Assembly: GCF_002967715.1 (NCBI RefSeq) | Contig: NZ_PUIA01000069.1 | Span: 1 to 64,000 of the forward strand | Source: Blastopirellula marina | GTDB lineage: Bacteria; Planctomycetota; Planctomycetia; Pirellulales; Pirellulaceae | Direction of reading: 5' to 3' | DNA: 64,000 nucleotides | Shown: piece after piece, positions 27,372 to 36,883 of the stretch | Layout of the letters: each line of letters opens with the position of its first letter | Numbering within the stretch: the stretch's first letter is position 1 | Program-made: the position numbers and the translations under genes | Notes under the pieces: generated by a model | What the model was told of the DNA's origin: nothing | The model's database searches: none | The model's input: only the letters and a program-made list of their open reading frames with translations

Positions 27372-30130
27372 ACCAGGCCGCCACAAATACCGTTACCGCT
27401 TATCAGTTCAGCCGACTATCGGAACTGCCATACTGGTCGCAGTGGGCCACGCTGGTCGCCGTCATTGCCGCTATCGTCACCTTCGTCTGGTGGTGGTCGC
27501 GTCGCGATTCGCACGCGTTGCCATCGATTAGCCGGCTGGTCCTGTTCGGCTTGCGTACGGCAGCACTACTAGGTCTGCTGTTTTTCTTCTTCAACCTGGA
27601 AAAGAAAACCCAGCGTGAAGTCCGCGAGAACTCGCGTGTAGCCGTGATGGTCGATACGAGCCAAAGCATGGGCCTGGCCGATGCAACGCCAGGAACCGGC
27701 ACCGATACCACTTCGCGTGCCGATCAGGCCATCACACTCCTCTCGCAAAGCGAACTCCTCAAGCAGTTGCGCGACTCGCACGACGTCAGCGTGATGACCT
27801 TCGACGACTCCTCGCCCCCGCGAAACGTCGCGTTCTTCCCTCGCACCGGCGAGAACGAAGTCGAACTGGAGCAACAACATTCAGCCACGTTCGATCAACA
27901 GTGGTCGCAAATGACGTGGATCACCTGGACCGGCATCGGCCTGGTAGCGGTGGGGCTGATCAGCCTGGCGGCAGGCGGCTTGTTGGCTTCGTCCAATGTC
28001 GCGGCACCGCTCAATTTCGTCAGCGCATTCTGCCTGCTGGCCGCTGTGGTGCTGGTTGCGTTTGGTGATCTGAAAAACGACGAAGTGCGTCCCTGGGACA
28101 TTGTCCTGGGCGAGCCTGATCCCCAAGCCGAGAAGGCCGAAGCTACCGCACCGGTCGAGCTCAGCGGAGAAGACGCCACCGAGATCGCCGATGTCGACTG
28201 GGGCAAGTCACTGCAACCGACCGGTCTGGAAACCCGCATCGGCGATGCCGTGATTCAACTGGTCAATCAAGAACGGGGTGGTCCATTCGCTGGCATCTTG
28301 CTGGTAACCGACGGGGCCAACAACGAAGGCACCCCTCCGATCGAAGCGGCACGCATGGCTCGCGAAATTGGTGCACGCATCGTCACCGTGGGGCTCGGTT
28401 CTGACCAGCAGCCGCAAAGCGTACGGATTGTTGACCTGGAGGCCCCGGCCAAAGCCTATCCTGGCGACCAGTTTCAGCTCCGCGGCTACATCCAAGGTTT
28501 TGGTATGCCCAACAAGTTCGTCACGCTGCAGGTTGCCTCCGGCGTGATCGACGACGAAGGCAACTTCAAAGAAGAAGCTATCGATATGGCTTCCGAGCCG
28601 ATCCAACTGGGCAAGGATGGCGAAGTCATTCCGGTCGACTTCCAGATCACGCCGGAGAACATCGGCACCCGGGCCTACCAGCTGCGGATCGTTTCGACCT
28701 CGGAAACCGACATCGATCAGTCCGACAACCAGAAAGTGGTCAAGGTACAGATCGTGCAGCAGCGTAATCGCGTGCTGCTACTAGCTGGCGGCCCGACGCG
28801 AGAATACCGCTTCCTCCGCAATCAGCTTTACCGCGACAAAGATGTCGAACTACATGTCCTGCTGCAAACAGGAGAGCAGGGGATCTCGCAGGAATCGGAC
28901 GAACTATTATTCGAGTTCCCTAGCGATCCGACAGAGCTATTTGAAAACTACGACTGCATCGTCGCTTTCGATCCCGATTGGTCGAAGTTATCGCTCGACC
29001 AAATTCAACTGCTGGAACGCTGGGTAGGCGAAAAAGCCGGCGGCTTGATCGTTGTGGCCGGTCCAATCTACACCCCTGAGTGGGCAAGCTTGCGGCGTGG
29101 CAATGACGCGGTCGACATCATCAAAGATTTACACCCTGTCACGTTCTTCAGCCGCGGTACTTCGATCGGCCTGGGACGTTTCGGCTCGGAGACGGCCCGC
29201 AAGGTGATCCTGACTCCGGAAGGTCAAAAGGCGGAAGCCCTGCGAGTCGACAGCTCTGCCGATGTCAGCAGCCGCATCTGGCAACAGTTCCCTGGCGTCT
29301 ACGGCTACTTCACCGTCAGCGGCGTGAAGCCGGGGGCATCGGTCTGGGCCGAAGTCGACGCCCAAGGAGGGCTGGGAGACAACAAGTCGCCAGTCTACAT
29401 GGCCTCGCACTTTTACGGTGCAGGGCGTGTCATCTTCCTGGGCAGTGGCGAAATGTGGCGAATCCGCTCGATGGATGTCGGCTACTTTGAAGCGTTCTAT
29501 ACGAAGCTGATCCGCTATGCCTCGCAAGGGCGATTGGCGCGTGACTCCAGCCGCGGTCTGCTGCTGGTCAGTGCCGAACGTGTTTCGCTCGGGGAAACGG
29601 TCGAAGTGCGTGCGTTTCTCACCGACTCGCAGCACAATCCACTCTCTGACCCACAAATCGAAGGCAGTCTGATCTTGCCCGATGGGACAGAGCAGACGCT
29701 GATCCTTCGCCAACTCCCTGAGTTCGAGCAGGGGCAATACGCTGGCCAGTTCACACCGCTGCAAGATGGCGAGTATCGCATTGAAGTCTTGCTTCCAGGT
29801 GGTGGGGACGACAGCTTACTGACGCGTGAAGTCAGGGCCCGCATTCCCGATCGCGAAATCGCCAACCCTCGTCGCGACGACGCCGTACTGACAGCGCTCA
29901 CCGGCGAAACCGGCGGCAAGTCGATTGTGGGTATCAACGACTTGATGAAAAGTGAAAACCTGCCGTCGTATATTGGGCCTGAAGTTTTACCTCCACGCGA
30001 CATGTACACGGCACTTCCCGATTTAACTGACCGCAGCTTCCAGGAAATCCTGCGAGGCTGGCTGATGGCCTTCATTGTATTGGCTTTGAGTGTGGAATGG
30101 ATTCAACGGAGGTTCGCAAAACTGGCATGA
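27368..30130 (+). CDS. Multi-pass membrane protein with VWA domain split by two membrane helices
   Basis: The protein has 920 residues and begins with GTG at 27368, overlapping the previous stop. Two membrane helices (about 25-43 and 55-76) precede a VWA domain with an intact metal-site motif DTSQS (residues 96-100). The domain appears interrupted at about 184-233 by two more membrane helices and resumes with GILLVTDGANNEGTPP (about 309-324) and IVTVGLGSD. Extracytoplasmic-type beta domains and a glutamine-amidotransferase-like fold (about 470-700) follow, then a C-terminal helix (LMAFIVLALSVEWI). It is probably a partner of the preceding VWA protein under MoxR control. The start of the next gene overlaps its stop as ATGA. 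Confidence 0.9.
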   Translation: MNQAATNTVTAYQFSRLSELPYWSQWATLVAVIAAIVTFVWWWSRRDSHALPSISRLVLFGLRTAALLGLLFFFFNLEKKTQREVRENSRVAVMVDTSQSMGLADATPGTGTDTTSRADQAITLLSQSELLKQLRDSHDVSVMTFDDSSPPRNVAFFPRTGENEVELEQQHSATFDQQWSQMTWITWTGIGLVAVGLISLAAGGLLASSNVAAPLNFVSAFCLLAAVVLVAFGDLKNDEVRPWDIVLGEPDPQAEKAEATAPVELSGEDATEIADVDWGKSLQPTGLETRIGDAVIQLVNQERGGPFAGILLVTDGANNEGTPPIEAARMAREIGARIVTVGLGSDQQPQSVRIVDLEAPAKAYPGDQFQLRGYIQGFGMPNKFVTLQVASGVIDDEGNFKEEAIDMASEPIQLGKDGEVIPVDFQITPENIGTRAYQLRIVSTSETDIDQSDNQKVVKVQIVQQRNRVLLLAGGPTREYRFLRNQLYRDKDVELHVLLQTGEQGISQESDELLFEFPSDPTELFENYDCIVAFDPDWSKLSLDQIQLLERWVGEKAGGLIVVAGPIYTPEWASLRRGNDAVDIIKDLHPVTFFSRGTSIGLGRFGSETARKVILTPEGQKAEALRVDSSADVSSRIWQQFPGVYGYFTVSGVKPGASVWAEVDAQGGLGDNKSPVYMASHFYGAGRVIFLGSGEMWRIRSMDVGYFEAFYTKLIRYASQGRLARDSSRGLLLVSAERVSLGETVEVRAFLTDSQHNPLSDPQIEGSLILPDGTEQTLILRQLPEFEQGQYAGQFTPLQDGEYRIEVLLPGGGDDSLLTREVRARIPDREIANPRRDDAVLTALTGETGGKSIVGINDLMKSENLPSYIGPEVLPPRDMYTALPDLTDRSFQEILRGWLMAFIVLALSVEWIQRRFAKLA

Positions 30131-32451
30131 GCACTCCGCGCGAGCCACTTCCCGATTCGATTATTCAATTGCTCTCGGCACTTCGTAGCCGCATCCGACG
30201 GTACGTCATCATCGAAGGCATCGCCGCCATCGTCATTTGGCTGGGGATCGTCTACTGGGTGGGTCTGGGCATCGATTACCTTCCGGTAACGTTTGGGGCC
30301 AGTGAAATGCCGGTCGAAGCCCGCGGCGTGCTGCTGGCGATCGGCGGCATCGGTACCCTTTGGATTGCGATTCAACTGATCTTCCGGCGGCTTGCGGTCA
30401 GCATGCCCAACCGCAGCCTGGCCCTCTTGATTGAACGTCGCTTCCCGCAGTTCGGCGAAAGCCTGCTCACGACAGTGGAAGCGGCCGAATCCGAGAACGT
30501 TGCCGACGCGTACGAGCAAGAGATGCTCGCTAAGACGCGGCACGATGCCTTGGCCGCCTTACCGGAAGCCAAGCTGACCGACTTGTTCGATCCCACCCCT
30601 TTGTGGCGCAAGGGGACGGCAGCCGTGGCAGCCCTGCTCAGCGTGGCATTGTTTGCTCTGATCGCGTTTCCCGCGTTTCAAACCTGGATGAGCCGCCTGG
30701 CATTGAGCGAAGCGACTTGGCCGCGACTTGCCCGCATCGAGGTCGTTGGTCTCGAGATTCTGCAGCGCAACGAAGCTGGCGGTCAGGAAGGATCGACCAC
30801 GGTCGTGATTCCTTTCACCGACAAAACGGTGAAGATCGCTCGCGGTAGTTCGGTACGGTTGCTGGTCGCCGCCGACTCGAGTGCCTCGTACACGCCGCGG
30901 TACTGTACGCTCGTGTACCGTACCGGCGATGGGATTTCCGATTCGGTCCGCATGCAGCGTGTCGGTTCGGCCAGCGAAGAGGGCAAGCTGCCGTTTGTTT
31001 TCGATCGCAAACCACTTACCGGCATGACCACGTCGCTCGCATTCGATGTCATTGGCTACGATCATAAGCTGTCCGATTACCGTATCGAGGTCGTCGATCG
31101 TCCGTTCATCACCAGCAGCGAAGTCGACGCCGTGCTGCCCGAGTACACCGGTCTTCTGCCACGTAAAGAAGTTGTTTCCGGTGCCACCCAATTGCCGGTT
31201 GGATCGCAAGTAACCTTGAACATGACGACCAGCAAACCGGTTGTTTCCGCAACGCTGTTCGATCTCTCGACGCAAGAATCGCAGGAACTGACCTTCGATC
31301 CTCCCGTCACCACGATCACCCAGCAGTACGCCAGCATTTCGCGCGATCTTCCGTTGGAGGTTTCGCTGCACGATATCGACGGCGTCACCAACGAGATTCC
31401 CTACCGCCTGAAAATTGCCGCGGTGCCTGACTCGCCGCCCGCGGTCGAAATGCGACCGGTAGGCATCGGCTCGGCAATCACGCAGAACGCGCAGATCCGA
31501 CTGGAAGGACGCATTCAAGATGACTTCGGGGTCGCTCGCTCGTGGGTCGAAATTCAGGTCATTGGGGGAGCAAAAATGGAGCTTCCCATCACCACCAACG
31601 CCGAAGGGGCGTTCACCACGATCATCGACCTGAAGAATCAACAGACGCCAGATGGCATCTTACGCGTCATCCCTGACGACAAACTGACCATTGCCATCTT
31701 CGCCCAGGACAAGTGCGACCTGGACGGGGAGGGGAACATCGGCACGGCGGATCGCCTGCAATTGGATGTGGTGACGGCCGATAAGCTGCTTTCCCTCTTG
31801 GAAGGACGAGAACTCGACCTGCGTCGCCGCTTCGAGCAGATCCGCGACGAGACCATGCGACTGCGAGAGGAATTTGCCCGTATCCAGATCGACGCCAAAC
31901 GCTTTGCCCTGGGGGCTGACAAGTTCGCCGCCTCGGAAACCACCCCCGAGAGGGGAGGCGAGCCGCAAGATCCACAAGAATTGTTCCGTAAGGCACTCGA
32001 TCTGCAGAGATTACGCATCCAGAGGGCCATGCAAGCCAGTAAGAAGGCCGATGGCGAACTCGTCGGAATTCGAGTTGGTTTCGAAGAAATCCGGGTAGAA
32101 CTGACGTCTAACCGGATGGATACGCCGGCTCGCAAGGAACGACTCGAGAAGATGATTATCGAGCCGATTGCGAAGCTATCCAACCCAATGCATGCTCAAT
32201 TACAGAGCACAACGCAACAATTGGAGGCACTTTACGAACAGCCCGAACCGTTTATGCCGGTCGTAGAGGTTGCCCTGGAGCAAACGGACGCAATCATTCT
32301 CGAAATGGAACGTATCTTAGAGAAGATGTTTGATTTGGAGAACTTCAACGAACTTATGGAAAAGATGCGTCAACTGATCGACGCTCAGACAGATCTTCGC
32401 GAAGAAACGGAAGATTTGCGGAAGAAGCAGATCCTTGATCTGTTAAAGTAA
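30127..32451 (+). CDS. Membrane protein with C-terminal coiled coil, DUF4175-like position
   Basis: The protein has 774 residues from the ATG at 30127, which overlaps the previous stop as ATGA. Three membrane segments lie at about 25-48, 62-82 and 163-186. The first two frame a short loop, and a conserved-looking cytoplasmic stretch LIERRFPQFGESLLTTVEAAE sits between the second and third. A beta-rich outside region (about 200-560) follows. The last ~210 residues are helical and charged (LRRRFEQIRDETMRLREEFA), predicted as coiled coil. This general layout is that of large DUF4175-type proteins found in MoxR/VWA clusters; the family call is tentative. Confidence 0.83.
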   Translation: MSTPREPLPDSIIQLLSALRSRIRRYVIIEGIAAIVIWLGIVYWVGLGIDYLPVTFGASEMPVEARGVLLAIGGIGTLWIAIQLIFRRLAVSMPNRSLALLIERRFPQFGESLLTTVEAAESENVADAYEQEMLAKTRHDALAALPEAKLTDLFDPTPLWRKGTAAVAALLSVALFALIAFPAFQTWMSRLALSEATWPRLARIEVVGLEILQRNEAGGQEGSTTVVIPFTDKTVKIARGSSVRLLVAADSSASYTPRYCTLVYRTGDGISDSVRMQRVGSASEEGKLPFVFDRKPLTGMTTSLAFDVIGYDHKLSDYRIEVVDRPFITSSEVDAVLPEYTGLLPRKEVVSGATQLPVGSQVTLNMTTSKPVVSATLFDLSTQESQELTFDPPVTTITQQYASISRDLPLEVSLHDIDGVTNEIPYRLKIAAVPDSPPAVEMRPVGIGSAITQNAQIRLEGRIQDDFGVARSWVEIQVIGGAKMELPITTNAEGAFTTIIDLKNQQTPDGILRVIPDDKLTIAIFAQDKCDLDGEGNIGTADRLQLDVVTADKLLSLLEGRELDLRRRFEQIRDETMRLREEFARIQIDAKRFALGADKFAASETTPERGGEPQDPQELFRKALDLQRLRIQRAMQASKKADGELVGIRVGFEEIRVELTSNRMDTPARKERLEKMIIEPIAKLSNPMHAQLQSTTQQLEALYEQPEPFMPVVEVALEQTDAIILEMERILEKMFDLENFNELMEKMRQLIDAQTDLREETEDLRKKQILDLLK

Positions 32452-32508
32452 ATGTCCTCAGGTGGTTACAATGTGATCATCTGCTTTTCTCATCCTAGGG
32501 AGAACACG

Positions 32509-34521
32509 ATGCCTAAAAGTCCTTCGATACGAAGTGCGCTGTTTGGACTGCGAGGGCTGATTCTCCTTACTTGCCTGGCCACTGTTCCTGGGCTTCTCTA
32601 TGCCCAAGCCCCGGAAGGTGCTACCAACGCCGGGCTGGCCGAACGGCAACAGCAACTCAGCGCCAATTTCGACGTGCTCGAAAAGCTGATGCTGAAGATG
32701 GCTGATATCGACGAGGCCAATAATCCCCAACGAGCCAACCTGCTACGTGAAGCCGTTCGCAACAGCCGTAACCTGCGCGTGTTGTCGCGAATGGAAGAAA
32801 CGTCCGGATCGCTTACCGAGGGACAACTCAAACGCGCCACCGATCAGCAAACCCTGATCGAGAACGATCTGCGGACGCTGCTCAAGCTGCTGCAAAGCGA
32901 AAACCGCGACGAGCAAATCAAAGACGAAGAAGAGCGAATCAAATCGTATATCAAGTCGGCCCAGAAGTTGTTGAATCGCCAGCGTAGTATTCAAGGTCGG
33001 ACCGAAGGGGGTGCTCAGACGAAACCTCTCTCCGACGAACAGGCCCGTCTGGCCGACGATGCGAAATCCCTCTCCGATGAAATCGCTGAGCAGGAAGAAG
33101 GCGGTCGCCCGCAAGACGCTTCCGCTGATGGAGATGCCGACTCGAAAGAAGGCAAGTCGGGTGATTCCAAGGACCAAGAGGGCAAGCCCGAAGACTCCGA
33201 TAAAGGTGACAAGCCTGAAGGAGAGTCTGGCGATAAAAAGCCCGGCGACATGAACCAATCCGACAATTCCCAAAATGGCCAAAACAAAGAGGGACAATCG
33301 AAGGAAGGTCAGTCGAAACCAGGCGAGTCAAAGGAAGGCCAATCGAAAGACGGGCAATCCTCGGAATCTGAGGGGGAACCCAAAGAAGGTAAATCGTCCG
33401 ACCAGGAAATGAAGGAAGGGAAGCCGAAAGAGGGAGACTCTGACAAATCCGACTCCGAAATGAAAGAAGGAGAATCGGAAAAGAAAGAAGGCCCAATGGG
33501 CGAGTCCCCCATGAATGGCCAGCCTCAGGAAAGCCAGGAAGGGGAAGAGGGAGAGCAGAGCCAAAAGGGACAACAAAACCAACAGGGCCAGCAGAATCAG
33601 CAGCAGCAAGGACAACAAGGTCAGCAGGGGGAACAAGGCGAGCAGTCGGACCAGAACCAACAACAACAGCAGCAACAACAACAAGAGTTCTCGCCGCGCA
33701 AACGCATTGAAGAAGCCCAGCGTCGAATGCAAGAGGCCCAAAAGAAGCTCGACGACGCCGACAAAGAGGGGGCCGTTCAAGAGCAACAGGCGGCACGCGA
33801 TGAGTTAGCGCAGGCAATCGCCGAACTCGAAGAGATTTTGCGTCAGCTGCGAGAAGAAGAGATCGAACGCGTTCTGGCTCGTCTGGAAGCACGCTTCACG
33901 AAGATGCTCGAAATGCAGTTGCGTGTGAACGACGATACCGAACGCCTGTCGCAGATCCCTCTCGACCAGCGAGGCTCAGCCGAAGACGCGGAAGCTGGCA
34001 AGCTCAGCTTCGCTGAAAAGCAAATCGTCGTGGAAGCGGACAAGTGCCTGGAACTGCTCAAAGAGGAAGGCTCTTCCATCGCATTCCCTGAATCGATGAT
34101 GATGGTGCGGGAAGACATGCAGGAAGTGGCCAATCGCCTGGGACAAGCCAAGCTCGACAGTTTGACTATCACCATCGAAGAAGATATCGTCGCGGGGCTC
34201 GAAGAACTACTTGAAGCCCTGAAGCAAGCTCAGAAGGAACAGGAAGAACGCAAACAACAACAGCAGCAACAGCAACAACAGCAGCAGCAACAGGGTGAAG
34301 AGCCGCTTGTCGACAAGATTGCCGAGCTACGCTTGATCAAGTCGATGCAAGTTCGCGTCAATCAACGAACCAATCGCTACGCTCAAATGCTGGACGATGC
34401 CGACGATGAAGTCGGTCAGGCGACCAGCGACGATTTGAGGAATCTGTTGCGGGATTTGGCCGAGCGCCAAAGCCGCATTTACGACATCACTCGGGACAAT
34501 GTTCAGGGGAAGAACCAATGA
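32509..34521 (+). CDS. Exported Glu/Lys/Gln-rich coiled-coil protein
   Basis: The protein has 670 residues from the ATG at 32509, chosen because AGGGAG lies 8-13 bases upstream and a signal peptide follows ([20 protein letters not shown], cleavage near LYAQ). An ATG at 32452 directly after the previous stop is the alternative. Helical residues (about 35-190) are followed by about 200 residues of low complexity made of E, K, S, G, D and then Q. Long charged helices with coiled-coil heptads ([20 protein letters not shown]) come next, then a second poly-Gln run of 13, and a final helical region. No enzyme domain is visible. Context in the MoxR/VWA operon points to an envelope structural role. 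Confidence 0.83.
   Translation: MPKSPSIRSALFGLRGLILLTCLATVPGLLYAQAPEGATNAGLAERQQQLSANFDVLEKLMLKMADIDEANNPQRANLLREAVRNSRNLRVLSRMEETSGSLTEGQLKRATDQQTLIENDLRTLLKLLQSENRDEQIKDEEERIKSYIKSAQKLLNRQRSIQGRTEGGAQTKPLSDEQARLADDAKSLSDEIAEQEEGGRPQDASADGDADSKEGKSGDSKDQEGKPEDSDKGDKPEGESGDKKPGDMNQSDNSQNGQNKEGQSKEGQSKPGESKEGQSKDGQSSESEGEPKEGKSSDQEMKEGKPKEGDSDKSDSEMKEGESEKKEGPMGESPMNGQPQESQEGEEGEQSQKGQQNQQGQQNQQQQGQQGQQGEQGEQSDQNQQQQQQQQQEFSPRKRIEEAQRRMQEAQKKLDDADKEGAVQEQQAARDELAQAIAELEEILRQLREEEIERVLARLEARFTKMLEMQLRVNDDTERLSQIPLDQRGSAEDAEAGKLSFAEKQIVVEADKCLELLKEEGSSIAFPESMMMVREDMQEVANRLGQAKLDSLTITIEEDIVAGLEELLEALKQAQKEQEERKQQQQQQQQQQQQQGEEPLVDKIAELRLIKSMQVRVNQRTNRYAQMLDDADDEVGQATSDDLRNLLRDLAERQSRIYDITRDNVQGKNQ
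33100..33684 (+). repeat. Low-complexity coding repeats (EGQSK-type units, then poly-Gln)
   Basis: Within the coiled-coil gene. The first half (to about 33540) repeats degenerate units such as [20 protein letters not shown] and [10 protein letters not shown]. The second half (about 33544-33684) is dominated by CAA/CAG codons coding for glutamine, ending in a run of nine or more. The codons alternate CAA and CAG, so the tract is not a pure DNA microsatellite. Confidence 0.9.
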
Positions 34522-35585
34522 GTTTTCGCCGAATTGCCTGCTGCTTGTGCAGCATCGTCGCTCTCGGGGGACTTCACGTTTCCGCAGGATTTACCCACGC
34601 GGAATCGGGTCTCGCCGTCGCCGATCATTGGGCCTCTCCCACGCGTGAACAGTTGGCAGAAGAACTCACGGCTTGGAGCCAGATCACCAACGCCCCGTCC
34701 GATACCAAGCAGAAACTGCTGACCCTCTGGATGGACGACAGCAACACGTCGCTCACCGTTCGTCAGTTGCTCGATCAATCGCTCGAAATCAGCTCTGACG
34801 ACATCTGGCAGCAGCTACAAGCCTTTCAAGACACCGGCGTCTATCAAGGTCCTATCGAACTCGACCCGAGCAATCCGGATGCCTGGCCCCCAGGCTTCCT
34901 CGTAAATCACGCCAAATTCGTCTACGGCAAGTGGCTCGCAGAGAAGGGCTTCTATGACGAAGCTCTCAAAGAACTGAGCGTACCGACGCCTGACCAGGTG
35001 GTCGACCCGGCCGCACTGCTGTTCTTTGAAGCCGCTTGTCAGCATTACTTGCTGCAAAAGGAAGAGTGTGTCGCCACGCTGAAGCAACTGCTGGCCCGCT
35101 CGGAAGGCCTTCCGGCCCGGTACCTAGCGTTGTCGCAGATGATGCTCAAAGACATCGAACCGCTCGAAACCGATTCGTTGGATGAAGTGGCCCGTATGAT
35201 GCGCGACATCGAACGCCGTTTGGATCTCGGCCGGGCGGGCAAAAAGGTCCGCCAGACCGAAGAAGACGTCGTGGCCAAGCTCGACAAGATGATCGAAGAC
35301 CTGGAAAAGCAGCGTCAACAACAACAGCAGCAACAGCAGCAATCCCAACAAGGCGGCGGCCAAGGCTCGCAGCCTCAGCAAGACAGTCAGCCTGGTGCCG
35401 AAAGCGGCCCCGGCAATGTCGACACCAAAGAAATCAAGAGTAAGGGAGAGTGGGGCAACCTACCTCCGAAAGAACGCCAGGAAGCATTGCAGCAGATCTC
35501 GAACGAGTACCCTTCGCACTATCGCCGAGCGATTGAAGAGTACTTCCGCAAGATTGCTCGCGATCCATCCTCGGCCAACCAGTAA
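34518..35585 (+). CDS. Exported helical-repeat protein with Gln-rich tract
   Basis: A 355-residue protein with a signal peptide (RIACCLCSIVALGGLHVSAG). Residues about 35-245 are helical and TPR-like (KWLAEKGFYDEALKELSVP, YLLQKEECVATLKQLLA). A charged coiled coil (EEDVVAKLDKMIEDLEKQ) leads into a run of about nine Gln (35316-35342) and a Gly/Gln/Ser-rich stretch. The C-terminus (KGEWGNLPPKERQEALQQ, then EYPSHYRRAIEEYFRKIA) is a compact helical motif often seen at the end of proteins in these clusters. It overlaps the previous gene as ATGA and shares its Gln-rich character, so the two may form a pair. Confidence 0.84.
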   Translation: MSFRRIACCLCSIVALGGLHVSAGFTHAESGLAVADHWASPTREQLAEELTAWSQITNAPSDTKQKLLTLWMDDSNTSLTVRQLLDQSLEISSDDIWQQLQAFQDTGVYQGPIELDPSNPDAWPPGFLVNHAKFVYGKWLAEKGFYDEALKELSVPTPDQVVDPAALLFFEAACQHYLLQKEECVATLKQLLARSEGLPARYLALSQMMLKDIEPLETDSLDEVARMMRDIERRLDLGRAGKKVRQTEEDVVAKLDKMIEDLEKQRQQQQQQQQQSQQGGGQGSQPQQDSQPGAESGPGNVDTKEIKSKGEWGNLPPKERQEALQQISNEYPSHYRRAIEEYFRKIARDPSSANQ

Positions 35586-35621
35586 CTACCAGACCTTTGT
35601 CGTCGTAAGACATGAAGCCTC

Positions 35622-36866
35622 ATGAAGACGCTTTCCCTCATCCTGCTTTCGTTCCTCGCCGCTGGGCCAGCGGTCGAGGTTCAGCAATTGGACGGAACCA
35701 ATACGAGCGGCGAGCTCATCGAGTTGTCGGCCGACTCGCTTGAAATCAGGCTTGCCGATGGCAAGACTTCCGTCTTTCCCGCCAAAGAGATCATCAGCGT
35801 TCGCCCGCTCGATCAAACCGAATCCGTCAAACCACAGCCTGTCACGAAAGAGTTGTTCTTCGCGGATGGTTCGCGGCTACTTGTCGGAGACATGCTGGTT
35901 TCGTCCCGCAATGCCGAATTGATGTTGACCTCTGGGGCACGCGTCGAAATCGGCCGAAGTGCTCTCAAAGGAGTTCGATTGCTTCCGACTGATCCGCAGT
36001 CTCCTGGCACCAAACTCCCCGACGATGACCCTCTGCGCGAAAAGTGGCACGAACTGGCCCAACAGCACACCGGTGGGGACGCGATCGTTCTCAACCGGGA
36101 AGGGATGCTAACCGTGCAAGAGGTCGTCATTCATGGAGTCACCGCCGAGGGGGTCAAGATTCAACTCGACGACATCACGACCACCGTCAATCCTGCGAAA
36201 CTGTACGGACTGCTCTTCTACCAGCGTACCGCCCGAGAGTTTCCCGCGCCGCTGTGCGAGGTGCACCTGAATGATGAGTCGACGCTCGTTGCCCGGTCGA
36301 TCAAGATGAATAACGGGCAGACACGAGTGACTATCCTGACCGGCACCGAGATCCCAGTACCTTTCGACCGCATCACAAAGCTCGACTTCGCCGCTGGCAA
36401 CATTCAGTTCCTGGACGAGCTGAAACCGACGCGTATCACTTGGTCTCCTATCCTGAAGTCCGCGATCGCCGTCGATGACTTCTCGATGGTCTACGCCCCG
36501 CGTATGAACCAATCGTTCCAGGGCGATCCCATTCAACTGGAAGAAGATCAGCAGCCGCAGTTCTACTCGCGCGGTATCGCTATGCATGCCACGTCTGAAC
36601 TGCTTTACCAGTTGCCGTCCGGCTTCCGCCAACTGCAATTGCGCGTTGGCATTGCCCCCGAAAGCCTCGGGATCTGCACTGCCAAGCTGCAGGTCATTGG
36701 CGATCAGAAGATTCTGTTTGAAAAAGAATTCGACCATCAAACCACGCCGGAAGATATCGCCTTGAACATCTCAGGCGTCAGTCGACTCAAGATCGTAGTC
36801 GACGCAAGTGACGGCGAAGATTTTGGCGACGTGCTCCATCTCGTCCAGGCACGTTTGCTCAAGTAA
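35622..36866 (+). CDS. Exported protein with C-terminal NPCBM-like domain
   Basis: A 414-residue protein. A short signal peptide (MKTLSLILLSFLAAGPA) is followed by beta-rich repeats (about 20-260) of an SH3/LSM-like pattern (LDGTNTSGELIELSADSLEI; VTILTGTEIPVPFDRITKLD). The last ~130 residues match the NPCBM/NEW2 carbohydrate-binding pattern: FYSRGIAMHATSELLYQLP, then FRQLQLRVGIAPE and LNISGVSRLKIVVDA. A role in binding sugars or another envelope polymer is inferred. It lies 36 bases after the Gln-rich gene and 17 bases before the active HtrA gene. Confidence 0.83.
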   Translation: MKTLSLILLSFLAAGPAVEVQQLDGTNTSGELIELSADSLEIRLADGKTSVFPAKEIISVRPLDQTESVKPQPVTKELFFADGSRLLVGDMLVSSRNAELMLTSGARVEIGRSALKGVRLLPTDPQSPGTKLPDDDPLREKWHELAQQHTGGDAIVLNREGMLTVQEVVIHGVTAEGVKIQLDDITTTVNPAKLYGLLFYQRTAREFPAPLCEVHLNDESTLVARSIKMNNGQTRVTILTGTEIPVPFDRITKLDFAAGNIQFLDELKPTRITWSPILKSAIAVDDFSMVYAPRMNQSFQGDPIQLEEDQQPQFYSRGIAMHATSELLYQLPSGFRQLQLRVGIAPESLGICTAKLQVIGDQKILFEKEFDHQTTPEDIALNISGVSRLKIVVDASDGEDFGDVLHLVQARLLK

Positions 36867-36883
36867 TTCGAGAAGAAACCCGC

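Noticed and set aside
30559-31641. 360-codon minus-strand frame inside the membrane coiled-coil gene
   Set aside because: It is antisense to a gene with clear membrane segments and tight coupling to its neighbours. No family motif.
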